From contig JADGAM010000001.1 in the NCBI GenBank assembly GCA_015232015.1, positions 1,734-65,733 on the forward strand: 64,000 nucleotides of DNA, in the 5' to 3' direction. Position 1 is the stretch's first letter; the number at the start of each line of letters is the position of its first letter. The stretch is from Oligoflexia bacterium (GTDB taxonomy: Bacteria > Bdellovibrionota > Bacteriovoracia > Bacteriovoracales > Bacteriovoracaceae). The position numbers and the translations under genes are program-made. The notes under the pieces are model-generated. The model had not been told where the DNA came from, ran no database searches, and saw only the letters and a list, made by a program, of their open reading frames with translations. Shown here piece by piece: positions 36,752 through 45,177 of this stretch.

Positions 36752-38176
36752 ATGGATGTAGTGCTTTTATCGAGAATTCAATTTGCAATGACTATCGGTT
36801 TTCACTACATCTTTCCACCTCTTTCAATAGGTCTTGCTTGGATTATTTTTTTCTTTTTAAGCTCATACATTCGCACTAAAGATAATTTTTATTTAGTCAT
36901 ATCAAAATTTTGGATAAAATTATTTTCAATTACCTTTGCTATGGGAGTGGCCACTGGAATAACTATGGAATTTCAGTTTGGAACCAATTGGGCCAACTAT
37001 TCTCGTTTTGTTGGAGATATTTTTGGAGCACCTCTGGCGGCAGAGGGAATATTTGCCTTTTTTTTAGAATCTAGTTTTCTAGGTGTTTTGTTATACGGGG
37101 AAAATAAGATTTCAAAGAATGTTTATTGCTTTTCCTCATTAATGGTGGCCATTGGTTCAACTCTTTCTGCGTTCTGGATTATAGTTGCAAATTCATGGCA
37201 ACAGACTCCTGCAGGTTTTGAAATAGTTAATGGACGGGCACAGTTAGTAGATTTTATGGCCGCTGTATTCAATCCATCCACTATACCTCGTTATTTTCAT
37301 ACTATTTCGGCGGCCTTAATCACAGGTGGTTTTTTTGTTATGGGAATATCTGCATACCATTTATTAAAATATAAAAGTGAATCAAATACAAATCAAAACA
37401 CCAACACCAACACAAATCAAAATTCAAGTGTAAATTACAATTATAATTGTGCTAAAAAGTCTTTGAAGGTTGGAATTATATTTGCAGTAATATCTAGTTT
37501 TATGATTTTATTTTTTGGCCATATTCATGCAGTACAAGTAGCACAAACTCAACCAGCAAAATTAGCGGCCTTTGAAGGATTATGGGAGAGCAAAAAACGT
37601 GCTCCTCTACTATTATTTGGTATTCCAAATGAAGAAAATGAACGTACTGATTTTGAAATATCTATCCCGGGACTTCTAAGCCTTTTAGTCGGAAATGATT
37701 TGGAGACCAAGGTTACTGGTCTAAAAGATATCGCTTTGGATGAACGACCTCCTGTTAAAATTTCATTTTTTACTTTTCACTTAATGGTGGGACTGGGTTT
37801 TTATTTTATTTCAATTTCACTTATTAGTTTTTATATATTTTATTTTAGAGAAGAAAATAAAAGTAATTTTCTTGTTAATTTTTTTGTTGAGAAAGGTGTT
37901 GATAATTTAATTTTAAAAATACTTTTCTTTTCTATCCCTCTGCCATTTATTGCCAATGAACTTGGGTGGATGAGTGCAGAGATTGGAAGGCAACCTTGGA
38001 TAGTTTATGGAATTTTAAAAACTAGCAAAGGGATATCAGAAAATATTCCTTCATCCCATATAATTTTTTCAATTATTTTATTTGCAATTATTTACTTACT
38101 TATTTTTGTTTTATGGATTTTTTTGCTCAAACAAAAAATTCATAATTCATATGAAAGTAGAAATGAGAAAGCATGA
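36752..38176 (+). CDS. cydA: Cytochrome bd ubiquinol oxidase subunit I
   Basis: 474-residue haem-bearing subunit of the bd-type quinol oxidase, which reduces O2 with high affinity in the inner membrane. RIQFAMTIGFHYIFPPLSIG near the N-terminus has the haem b595-ligand His region, GTNWANYSRFVGDIFGAPLAAEG the quinone-side residues, RYFHT (about 185) the b558 His, and GWMSAEIGRQPW the second b558-ligand block. The Q-loop is of the short type. An Asn/Thr/Gln-rich loop (about 210-230) is encoded by AAATCAAAACACC-like repeats. The GAGGGCC ribosome site is near. Its stop overlaps the cydB start (ATGA). Confidence 0.95.
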   Translation: MDVVLLSRIQFAMTIGFHYIFPPLSIGLAWIIFFFLSSYIRTKDNFYLVISKFWIKLFSITFAMGVATGITMEFQFGTNWANYSRFVGDIFGAPLAAEGIFAFFLESSFLGVLLYGENKISKNVYCFSSLMVAIGSTLSAFWIIVANSWQQTPAGFEIVNGRAQLVDFMAAVFNPSTIPRYFHTISAALITGGFFVMGISAYHLLKYKSESNTNQNTNTNTNQNSSVNYNYNCAKKSLKVGIIFAVISSFMILFFGHIHAVQVAQTQPAKLAAFEGLWESKKRAPLLLFGIPNEENERTDFEISIPGLLSLLVGNDLETKVTGLKDIALDERPPVKISFFTFHLMVGLGFYFISISLISFYIFYFREENKSNFLVNFFVEKGVDNLILKILFFSIPLPFIANELGWMSAEIGRQPWIVYGILKTSKGISENIPSSHIIFSIILFAIIYLLIFVLWIFLLKQKIHNSYESRNEKA

Positions 38177-39264
38177 TCTCATCAAGCATATCAAGTACAT
38201 TAAGCACGATTGAATTATTACAAATAAGTTGGTTTTTACTCATAGGTTCATTGCTGGCAGTTTACGCTGTTTTGGATGGGTTTGATTTAGGAGTAGGAAT
38301 TGTTCATCTTGTAAATTCTAATGATAAAGATCGCCATCGTAATTTTAAATTAATTACTCCTTTTTGGGATGGAAATGAGGTGTGGCTTTTAACTGCAGGA
38401 GGTGCTTTGTTTGCCGCTTTCCCTAATGCTTATGCAACAATATTTAGTGCGTTCTACCTTCCTTTTATGTTTCTAATATTTTCTCTTATTTTTAGGGCCA
38501 TAAGCATGGAGTTTAGAGATAAATTTGAAAATAAGGGTTCAAAATATTTTTTAAAATGGAAAAAATTATTTGATTACTCGTTTGCTTATTCAAGTATGCT
38601 AGTTAGTTTTCTTTTTGGAGTAGCAATAGCAAATATAATTAGAGGTTTACCATTAGATAACAATGGTAATTATATTGCAGATATCTTCTTTATGTTAAAT
38701 CCCTATTCTATGTTAGTGGGAATAACTGTAGTATTGATGTTTGCAACTCACGGAGCACTTTATCTTTGTTTTAGAAATGATCATGAGAGTGATAGCAACT
38801 TAGATTATGTTAAAATAGCAGTAAAAAATAGAATATTAGCCGGATGGTTATGGATTCCTTTTAATATTTTTTATTTTTTAAGTGCGATGATTACTATCTT
38901 ATATTATCAGAGGGAGCATAAGTGGATATCACTACTATTTTTTGCACTTTCAATTCTGTTTATGTTTTTAAATAAATTTTACAATTATAAGAAAAAAGAT
39001 TTATTAGCATTTTTATTCTCTTCTTTAACAATCATTTTCGCTTTTCTTTTAGTTTTATCCACACTCTTTCCTTATTTTGTTCCAAATTTTGTCAGCAATG
39101 TTGCTATTACAACAAATAGTATAACAATATATAACTCATCATCATCAAAAAACACCCTTGCAATTATGTTGCTTTTGGCCTTTATAGGTATGCCTTTGGT
39201 TATTGCCTATACAACATATATATATAAGACATTTATATTCAAAAAAAATTCTTTGAAAATTTGA
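38173..39264 (+). CDS. cydB: Cytochrome bd ubiquinol oxidase subunit II
   Basis: 363-residue partner of CydA, with about eight to nine helices. The N-terminal helix has YAVLDGFDLGVGIVHL, and the second block is TPFWDGNEVWLLTAGGALFAAFP, both diagnostic. It overlaps cydA by four bases (ATGA), so expression is coupled. No cydX-like small gene is evident just after; the spacer holds GAAAATTT tandem units (39253-39279) and no convincing frame. The oxidase suits microaerobic growth or protection from reactive oxygen. Confidence 0.94.
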   Translation: MISSSISSTLSTIELLQISWFLLIGSLLAVYAVLDGFDLGVGIVHLVNSNDKDRHRNFKLITPFWDGNEVWLLTAGGALFAAFPNAYATIFSAFYLPFMFLIFSLIFRAISMEFRDKFENKGSKYFLKWKKLFDYSFAYSSMLVSFLFGVAIANIIRGLPLDNNGNYIADIFFMLNPYSMLVGITVVLMFATHGALYLCFRNDHESDSNLDYVKIAVKNRILAGWLWIPFNIFYFLSAMITILYYQREHKWISLLFFALSILFMFLNKFYNYKKKDLLAFLFSSLTIIFAFLLVLSTLFPYFVPNFVSNVAITTNSITIYNSSSSKNTLAIMLLLAFIGMPLVIAYTTYIYKTFIFKKNSLKI

Positions 39265-39401
39265 AAATTTGAAAATTAAGATAATCAGTCTTTTATTATT
39301 TTTTATTATTTTTACAATTTATATTTTATCTTGATAAGCTAATGCGATTATGATTATGGTTAAATTATAATATTCATAATGAAAACAAAAAAATTAAATT
39401 C

Positions 39402-40418
39402 ATGATTTTACCAAAATTTCCCTTGAAAATTCAAATTGAGATATGTAATTTCTGCAATGCTGGATGTACGACTTGCCCCGTTCCATCTATGAAACGTAAA
39501 AGAGAAATAATGAATTTCAATCTATTTAGTAAAATTATCTTAGAGTTAAAAGAAAGAGATTTTGATGGAGAGATATATCCATTTATAAGTGGTGAATCAT
39601 TATTAGTAAAGAATTTCGTAGATTATTTGCGTTTAATAAAAAATGAATTACCTAAAGCAAAAACAATTTTATATACGAATGCTTCTAAATTAGATGAAGA
39701 ATTAAGTAAGCAAATAATACAACAGAAGCTTTTGCATGAATTGGTAGTTAGCTTTGATGGAGGCACAAAAGAATCATACGAAATTATAAGAAAAAATTTA
39801 TCCTTTAAGAGCGTAAAACATAATCTACACACTTTTTTTAAAGTTAGAGATGATCATAGTACTCATAAAGAGCATATCCTTCATAAAGAAAAAGAAAGAA
39901 CTAAAGTAACTATTAGAATGACAATGACTAAAGAAAACGCTCATACTAAAAATGATCTCAAGAGAGAGTTTCAAGGATGTGATGAATTTATTTTTCAACG
40001 AATGCATAATTGGGGCGGGCAAATTGATAGATCATTAAATATCACTAAGGGTCTTGGAAAGGGCCTTGGAATATTTTCTAAAAAGAGTAACTTTTGCTGG
40101 GCCATGCATGATAAAATTTATATCTTAACAAATGGGGATGTTAGCATTTGTTGCCTTGATTATGAGGCCAAAGAGTTAGTTGGTAATGTTGAAAAATCAT
40201 CAATTGCGGAGGTATGGGCCGGTAGTAAATTTAATCATAAGAGAGAGTGCTTACATAAAAGAATATTTAGTGAACTGCCACTTTGTAATGATTGTGATAT
40301 AATAAAGCAAAATATTGTTGTTCAACAATTTGTAAAATTAAAACCTTTGATAGAATTAAAATTTCCGAAAGCTGCAAAATCTGCAGAGAAAGTTTATAAA
40401 CTTCTTTTTATGAGTTAG
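39402..40418 (+). CDS. Radical SAM protein with SPASM domain
   Basis: 338 residues. CNAGCTTCP (about 18-26) gives the CxxxCxxC [4Fe-4S] motif that cleaves S-adenosylmethionine. ISGESLL and VVSFDGGTKESYE follow, as in peptide- or sugar-modifying radical SAM enzymes. The C-terminal SPASM region supplies extra cluster ligands: FCWAMHDKIYI, GDVSICCLD and LCNDCD. Such proteins typically oxidise or crosslink peptides (anSME, PqqE) or act in cofactor or glycan modification. No candidate precursor peptide or maturase partner is evident beside it. The ribosome site is weak. Product family confident, substrate unknown. Confidence 0.88.
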   Translation: MILPKFPLKIQIEICNFCNAGCTTCPVPSMKRKREIMNFNLFSKIILELKERDFDGEIYPFISGESLLVKNFVDYLRLIKNELPKAKTILYTNASKLDEELSKQIIQQKLLHELVVSFDGGTKESYEIIRKNLSFKSVKHNLHTFFKVRDDHSTHKEHILHKEKERTKVTIRMTMTKENAHTKNDLKREFQGCDEFIFQRMHNWGGQIDRSLNITKGLGKGLGIFSKKSNFCWAMHDKIYILTNGDVSICCLDYEAKELVGNVEKSSIAEVWAGSKFNHKRECLHKRIFSELPLCNDCDIIKQNIVVQQFVKLKPLIELKFPKAAKSAEKVYKLLFMS

Positions 40419-40428
40419 GATTGAAAAA

Positions 40429-40710
40429 TTGATTAATAATATGCAAAGACTTTTAAAAATATTTTGCTTTGATTTTCTTAAGTGCTCTTTAGTAGAAAAA
40501 ATTATTATTTTTTTGTTTGTGATTAATATTTTAAATGTTGTTACAACATTTACTCGTTATACATTTCACTATAGATATTTTGTCCCTAATTTTTATAAAG
40601 AAATTATTGTTTCTCACCAACCACAGAAGATGCGTGCGCTGTATTTTGAAGAATCAAGATACGATATTTTTATCCAAGCTAAAGAACCTAAACCTGTTAG
40701 TGTTCGTTAG
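40429..40710 (+). CDS. Possible small membrane protein
   Basis: 93 residues from a TTG at 40429 (or 89 from the ATG at 40441), 10 bases after the radical SAM gene. One hydrophobic helix (about 22-42) and a basic, aromatic C-terminal part. Its last 57 bases overlap the convergent membrane-protein gene. No family recognised. Position suggests co-expression with the radical SAM gene; the overlap and weak start make it uncertain. Confidence 0.35.
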   Translation: MINNMQRLLKIFCFDFLKCSLVEKIIIFLFVINILNVVTTFTRYTFHYRYFVPNFYKEIIVSHQPQKMRALYFEESRYDIFIQAKEPKPVSVR

Positions 40711-42222
40711 AAAAAGTTGTCCCATCATAAGTAAACTCATAAATAGGAAGGTGGATGACTGAAAATTTAGCCTATATAATACATTGGTTCCAAGACCAAA
40801 ACCATCGTTGATGTTACAAACGATTGGTTGGAGAGTAATGTATATTGGCAAAATACTGAACATGAAATTCAAATAAAAGATAGCTAATTGAGTTCGTATT
40901 ATAGGCATCCAATTTGATGGTGAAAACCAGAAGTAAATAATACCAATAAGAGAGAGTGGGATTGACCATAAATAAGAGGTTTTTAATAAACCGTCACTTT
41001 TAGTTATAGAGTAATAAATGGCCTTGAGGGCGATAGGAAGTTGACTTTTAAGGTGTTGACTGGTTAGTACTATAGAGTCAATGTATTCATTATAATTTCC
41101 ATTTGTAGGTGAACCCAGTTTATTTATACCTTTAAACAATAAAATAAAAGCAAACATCCATATATAATTTTTTATAGGAAGTGGCCTTCTATACATAAAG
41201 ATATGAAATGGAACAAGCAAAATTATAAATCTATAAAGACCTTCATTCTTAGTGATAGACATTACTCCTGCAGTTATACCAATTAAAATGAAACTTATAT
41301 TTATTGATGAGTTATTAGATTGCCAAGAGTGGCCAGAGCAGCGTAGGGAGGAGCATGTAGAGTAACCAGAGTGTATTGGGGTAATTGCATAGACCAATAG
41401 ACTAAAAATTAAAAAAGAGTAGTAATTTAAATTTACTTCAGCATAACCTGAACCAATAAACATAACTAAACCACGTTGTGCAAAGAAAATAAGTGTAGCT
41501 GCAATAAATGCTCTAATGTTTTTCCAAGCAAGGAATTTTAAAAAGAAAAATGCAGTAAAAATAATGGCCAATGAATTTGTAAGATCAGAGAGCTTTATAG
41601 ATTGTGCTGGCAGCATTGGTAGTGCAATCACACTTGAAATCATTTCTAGATAATGAAAAAGTGGATAATTTGCAACAATCTCTTTGATGATATTTAATGG
41701 ATTTTGCATAAAAAAACCATCTTGAATTTTTTCATTTAAAATCCAATCTACAACTCTACTCCCCCAATGACCATGACCATCTCCCGCACGTATGGGCATA
41801 ATGGCAGCATGACTGATAAATTGAATAATACCTAGAACAATAATTATAAAAATAATTTTTGTAAAAGTATTCTCTGCTTTAAAGGAGGAGAGTGAGTTTT
41901 TTATTAGATTTTTAAATGCCAATCTTTCTTTAATTAATAAGATAAGAGAAATTGTAATCCAAGGTAGCAATAAAGAGTGAGAACTAAATGGTATATGAAG
42001 AGTATTTAAAGATATTAGTATTAAAAAAGGTATAATGGAACCAAAGAGAGGTGATAGGGCCAGAGAGAGAGAGTTATGTTGAGGGAGTTTTTTAACTATT
42101 GTTTGAGCTAAAAAATATCCTGTTAGAATGAAAAATATAATATATAAGTAAAACATACTGATTGAGACCTTTTGTTTAGGATAGGTTCTTAATACTTTGT
42201 TATCGTTACCGTATTTTGTCAC
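40654..42222 (-). CDS. Polytopic membrane protein, GT-C glycosyltransferase-like
   Basis: 522 residues with about eleven to twelve hydrophobic helices spread over the whole length. The first large periplasmic loop has RAGDGHGHWGSRVVDW (about 143-158), which resembles the acidic catalytic loop of GT-C lipid-linked-sugar transferases, and FIGSGYAEVNLNYYS follows later. A cytoplasmic Ser/Cys-rich segment (about 280-305, STCSSLRCSGHSW) is coded by unusually GC-rich DNA for this genome. Donor and acceptor unknown. The start, 42222, lies just beside a copy of the dispersed 77-bp repeat. Confidence 0.6.
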   Translation of the reverse strand: MTKYGNDNKVLRTYPKQKVSISMFYLYIIFFILTGYFLAQTIVKKLPQHNSLSLALSPLFGSIIPFLILISLNTLHIPFSSHSLLLPWITISLILLIKERLAFKNLIKNSLSSFKAENTFTKIIFIIIVLGIIQFISHAAIMPIRAGDGHGHWGSRVVDWILNEKIQDGFFMQNPLNIIKEIVANYPLFHYLEMISSVIALPMLPAQSIKLSDLTNSLAIIFTAFFFLKFLAWKNIRAFIAATLIFFAQRGLVMFIGSGYAEVNLNYYSFLIFSLLVYAITPIHSGYSTCSSLRCSGHSWQSNNSSINISFILIGITAGVMSITKNEGLYRFIILLVPFHIFMYRRPLPIKNYIWMFAFILLFKGINKLGSPTNGNYNEYIDSIVLTSQHLKSQLPIALKAIYYSITKSDGLLKTSYLWSIPLSLIGIIYFWFSPSNWMPIIRTQLAIFYLNFMFSILPIYITLQPIVCNINDGFGLGTNVLYRLNFQSSTFLFMSLLMMGQLFLTNTNRFRFFSLDKNIVS

Positions 42223-42242
42223 CGTGTTTTTTTGATGCAGTT

Positions 42243-42319
42243 GAATCTGCTACATCTGCGTCCGTGATCGTGACTTACTGTCGCACGCGCTGACATCGCG
42301 ATCCTATTGACAGCGTTTC
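42243..42319 (-). repeat. Dispersed in-frame-type repeat, intergenic copy
   Basis: On the minus strand the segment begins GAAACGCTGTCAATAGGATC and ends GCAGATGTAGCAGATTC, the two boxes seen at 44143 and 55641. The middle is about 25 bases longer and GC-rich (GCGCGTGCGACAG). The copy lies in the 219-bp gap between the divergent membrane-protein and PPDK-type genes, so it need not code here. Confidence 0.75.
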
Positions 42320-42441
42320 GATCAAAGAATTTTAGTTTATTAAGTTAGATAAAATTTATAAGATTGAATTGGTAGAGTAAAGAAGCGAAGCTAAACAGAA
42401 ATATAAAAATATAAAAATATAAAAAAGGAAAATGAATAAGA

Positions 42442-44325
42442 ATGTATTTGCTTGGTAATAAAAATAGTTTTTTAGATGATAAATTTAAAAAAATTGGTAA
42501 AAAAACATTTAACTTGCATTTGATGAAACATGCCTTGTTTAATGTTCCTGAAGGAGTTGTAATCACCTATGATCAATGGGCGTTGGAGAGTGGAAAGAAT
42601 GATTTTGACTTACTATTAGAACAATATGTGCATCTTATAGGAGGTTTTCCAGTTGTTGTTAGATCTAGTGGTCAACTGGAAGATTTAAACAATGCTAGCT
42701 TGGCAGGACTTTATCAAACATTTTTAGAAGTAAATGGAATAGCAGAATTAAAAGAAACGATAAAGAAATGTTTTAAGTCCGCTACTTATAAAAGAATAAG
42801 TGAATGTCTTAAAAAAATGAAAAATACAGTCACTAATTCAGATTTATCAGAAGTAAATTTATCTGAGGATTTTTTAAAGAAACAAGTGTCTGTGTTAGTG
42901 CAAAAGATGGTCGATTCTAATATTTCAGGAGTAGCATTCACAGTTGATCCTCTTACAGGAAAAGAGGAACATGTAAGAATTGAAGCAGTCAAAGGATTGG
43001 GAAAAAAATTGCTATCAGGTATTATTACTCCCACAACATTTGTTATAGATAACAAAGATGGAATGTTGATAAATTATTATGAGGGAGATGAGATTATTGA
43101 ATTAAAAACAGAGCAGCTATTAGAATTAGTAGATAATGTTTTTAGAATACAAGCATATTTTAAATCACCTCAAGGTGTAAAATGGAGCGTAGATAGTAAA
43201 GGAAAATTGTGGATATTACAATCAATGCCTATTACTAATATAAAATGGAGAACAGATTTTAATGGATATAGCAAAGTTGATTTAAAAGATGAAGGAGTAT
43301 CATTTAAAGTTTGTACTCCAATGATGTTTTCTCTCTATAATATGGCGATGTCTTACGGAATGGATCGCTATTTTAAAAATTTAAATCTTAAAAAAGAAAA
43401 TATAGAAAATATAAAAAATATAGTAAATAATAAACCAGGTAAAAAAAGTAGTAGTGATAAGTGGATGATCTATAAGTATGGCAGGGCCTATTGGAATGCT
43501 AGACTAGCAAAGCAATTATTATTCAAAATTCCTGGCTTTAATGAAAAAGCTTTTGATGATAATCTTGGAATAGAAAAAGATTATGGAGCGAAAGGGCCAC
43601 ATAGAACACAAATTTGTTTTAAAACCATAATCGAGGCCATATCACTTTTGATTGCTCTAAATAAAGAATATAAAAATTCTTTAAAAATGTCGGAAGATTT
43701 TAAAAAAAAATTTCCTACGATTATTGAAAAATATTTAAAAAAATTAGAAAATATAAAAATAATTTCTTGTGATGATTTTTATAAGGATTTTCAGGATATA
43801 TTTTTGAATCTTTTTTTTAATACTGAAACAAGTTATCTTAGAATTGTTTATAATAATATTAATTTTCAGAGTGATTTTGAAAATCGCTTAAAGTTTTCAC
43901 CGATTACAAAAATTAGATTTAGATCATCACTAAAAAAATCACGCCATTTTCTTACGAATAGAGAAAAGATGAGAGAATTTTCAACTATAACTTATTCTTT
44001 GATAATAAAATATCTGTTGGAGATGGGAAATCGATTAAAAGAATTGGGTTTTATCGAATGTGCGAATGATATTTTCTTTTTTTATATAGATGAACTAATT
44101 GAATTTTGTAGTAAAAAAACTTTTTCATATAATTTTTTCGATGAAAGCAGTTTTGCCTTAGGTGGGGCCGATGAAGGCCGAAATGCTGTCAATAGGATTT
44201 CGATGTCAGTACTTTGTACAGACGTAGCAGATTCTATAAAGAAAGAACTAAAATATAGGAAGATTTTTTATAAAGGAATGACCAATATAAATGCACCTAA
44301 TAGTCTTAAAGACTATAATTCATGA
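42442..44325 (+). CDS. PEP/pyruvate-binding (PPDK-N, ATP-grasp) protein without His swivel domain
   Basis: 627 residues. The ATP-grasp half is clear: VPEGVVIT, VVVRSSGQLEDLNNASLAG (about 72-90), ISGVAFTVDPLTGKEEH, VKGLGKKLLSGI and ILQSMPIT (about 255-262), as in PEP synthase, PPDK and rifampicin phosphotransferase. The remaining ~360 residues are mostly helical, like the acceptor domain of rifampicin phosphotransferase. The C-terminal swivelling domain with the catalytic His is absent. Near the end (residues about 567-597) a dispersed 92-bp repeat is read in frame, and the protein stops ~30 residues later. It may be a truncated phosphotransferase or part of a split system; no matching His domain is adjacent. 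Confidence 0.8.
   Translation: MYLLGNKNSFLDDKFKKIGKKTFNLHLMKHALFNVPEGVVITYDQWALESGKNDFDLLLEQYVHLIGGFPVVVRSSGQLEDLNNASLAGLYQTFLEVNGIAELKETIKKCFKSATYKRISECLKKMKNTVTNSDLSEVNLSEDFLKKQVSVLVQKMVDSNISGVAFTVDPLTGKEEHVRIEAVKGLGKKLLSGIITPTTFVIDNKDGMLINYYEGDEIIELKTEQLLELVDNVFRIQAYFKSPQGVKWSVDSKGKLWILQSMPITNIKWRTDFNGYSKVDLKDEGVSFKVCTPMMFSLYNMAMSYGMDRYFKNLNLKKENIENIKNIVNNKPGKKSSSDKWMIYKYGRAYWNARLAKQLLFKIPGFNEKAFDDNLGIEKDYGAKGPHRTQICFKTIIEAISLLIALNKEYKNSLKMSEDFKKKFPTIIEKYLKKLENIKIISCDDFYKDFQDIFLNLFFNTETSYLRIVYNNINFQSDFENRLKFSPITKIRFRSSLKKSRHFLTNREKMREFSTITYSLIIKYLLEMGNRLKELGFIECANDIFFFYIDELIEFCSKKTFSYNFFDESSFALGGADEGRNAVNRISMSVLCTDVADSIKKELKYRKIFYKGMTNINAPNSLKDYNS
44143..44234 (+). repeat. Dispersed in-frame repeat inside the PPDK-type gene
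   Basis: The 92-bp segment from GAAAGCAGTTTTGCCTTAG to GCAGACGTAGCAGATTC-like bases matches the reverse complement of 55641-55717 over about 75 bases, except for a 15-base insertion containing GGCCGATGAAGGCC. It codes NAVNRISMSVLCTDVADS in the host frame. Confidence 0.8.
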
Positions 44326-44338
44326 GCTAAATAACACT

Positions 44339-44363
44339 TATGAAGTATGAAGTATGAAGCATG
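44339..44363 (+). repeat. TATGAAG tandem units
   Basis: Three to four near-perfect copies of TATGAAG (the last with a C) lie 15 bases after the PPDK-type gene stop. No coding function seen. The following 44478-44502 holds a TTTTC microsatellite. Confidence 0.85.
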
Positions 44364-44577
44364 AAGATCAATAGATATTACATAACTATATTACTTCAGA
44401 ATAATTTGATCAGGAATTTGCTTTTTTATTTATTTTAGTTTTTTGATATACATCTATTTTAAATTAAAAGAAATTTTTTTTTCTTTTCTTTTCTTTTCTC
44501 TTATTTTCACCCATAATAAAGAAAAGCATTTTTATTTTGGCCTTAAAAAAAGGCCCATATCATAAAAGGAGAGGGAG

Positions 44578-45072
44578 ATGAAATTTTCTAGGTTTTTCTT
44601 GGTTTTTTTAATGTTAATTCTTTGTGGAAATGGTTTTGCACTAGAGGTACAAAAGTTTTATTTTAAAAACGTTAGATTGGCCCAACAGTCAGCATTTCAA
44701 AATGATGGAAGTTATTTTTCAGGTGCTTTGATTTTAAATCCATACTATGTTTTTACAGAAAACTTTGCTCTGGGAATTGATTTAGGTGGTACAATTTTGA
44801 AAATCAAAGATAGAGATACTTTCGTGGCCCCAGAGTACTTACTTAAAGCAAACTTTTACTTTAAACAAAATTATTCTTTTGAACTTGGTGCTGGAGCTCA
44901 GACATGGATAAATAATGGCGGTACATTTTTCGCAGCAGAGGGAAATTTTGTATATATGTTCTCTGAGCCTTTAACTGCATATCTTAGCAATATTTTTCTT
45001 GGATACAGTTTTATTAATTCAGATAAGAGAAGCACACATATGATTCGTGCAGGACTTGGTTTTTCTTTTTAA
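44578..45072 (+). CDS. Small outer-membrane beta-barrel protein
   Basis: 164 residues with a strong ribosome site (AAAGGAGAGGGAG) and a signal peptide ending GFALE (about 21). The mature part is about eight amphipathic strands: SGALILNPYYVF, FALGIDLGGTIL, YLLKANFYF, SFELGAGAQTW. The C-terminal strand is MIRAGLGFSF, with the terminal Phe recognised by the BAM complex. Size fits an eight-stranded barrel such as an OmpW/OmpX-like protein, but no clear family. Followed by a TTAAG tandem repeat (45069-45090). Confidence 0.82.
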   Translation: MKFSRFFLVFLMLILCGNGFALEVQKFYFKNVRLAQQSAFQNDGSYFSGALILNPYYVFTENFALGIDLGGTILKIKDRDTFVAPEYLLKANFYFKQNYSFELGAGAQTWINNGGTFFAAEGNFVYMFSEPLTAYLSNIFLGYSFINSDKRSTHMIRAGLGFSF

Positions 45073-45177
45073 GTTAAGTTAAGTTAAGTTTTTTTAAAAA
45101 AGAATAGTTTATTTATTAAAAAATAAGTTTAAGTTTAAAATTTAAAGTTAAAATTAAATAATTACGAGGGTAAATAT

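Noticed and set aside
40535-40762. Second short plus-strand open frame (75 codons) in the radical SAM 3' region
   Set aside because: It overlaps the better 40429 frame in another register and has no ribosome site or ordered sequence.
41300-41390. GC-rich Ser/Cys segment in the membrane-protein gene as another copy of the in-frame repeat
   Set aside because: It shares neither box of the repeat family; only the base composition is unusual.
44537-44555. GGCCTT-AAAAA-AAGGCC hairpin as a Rho-independent terminator
   Set aside because: No T-run follows the stem on either strand, so it does not fit the usual form; it may be a chance palindrome before the next ribosome site.
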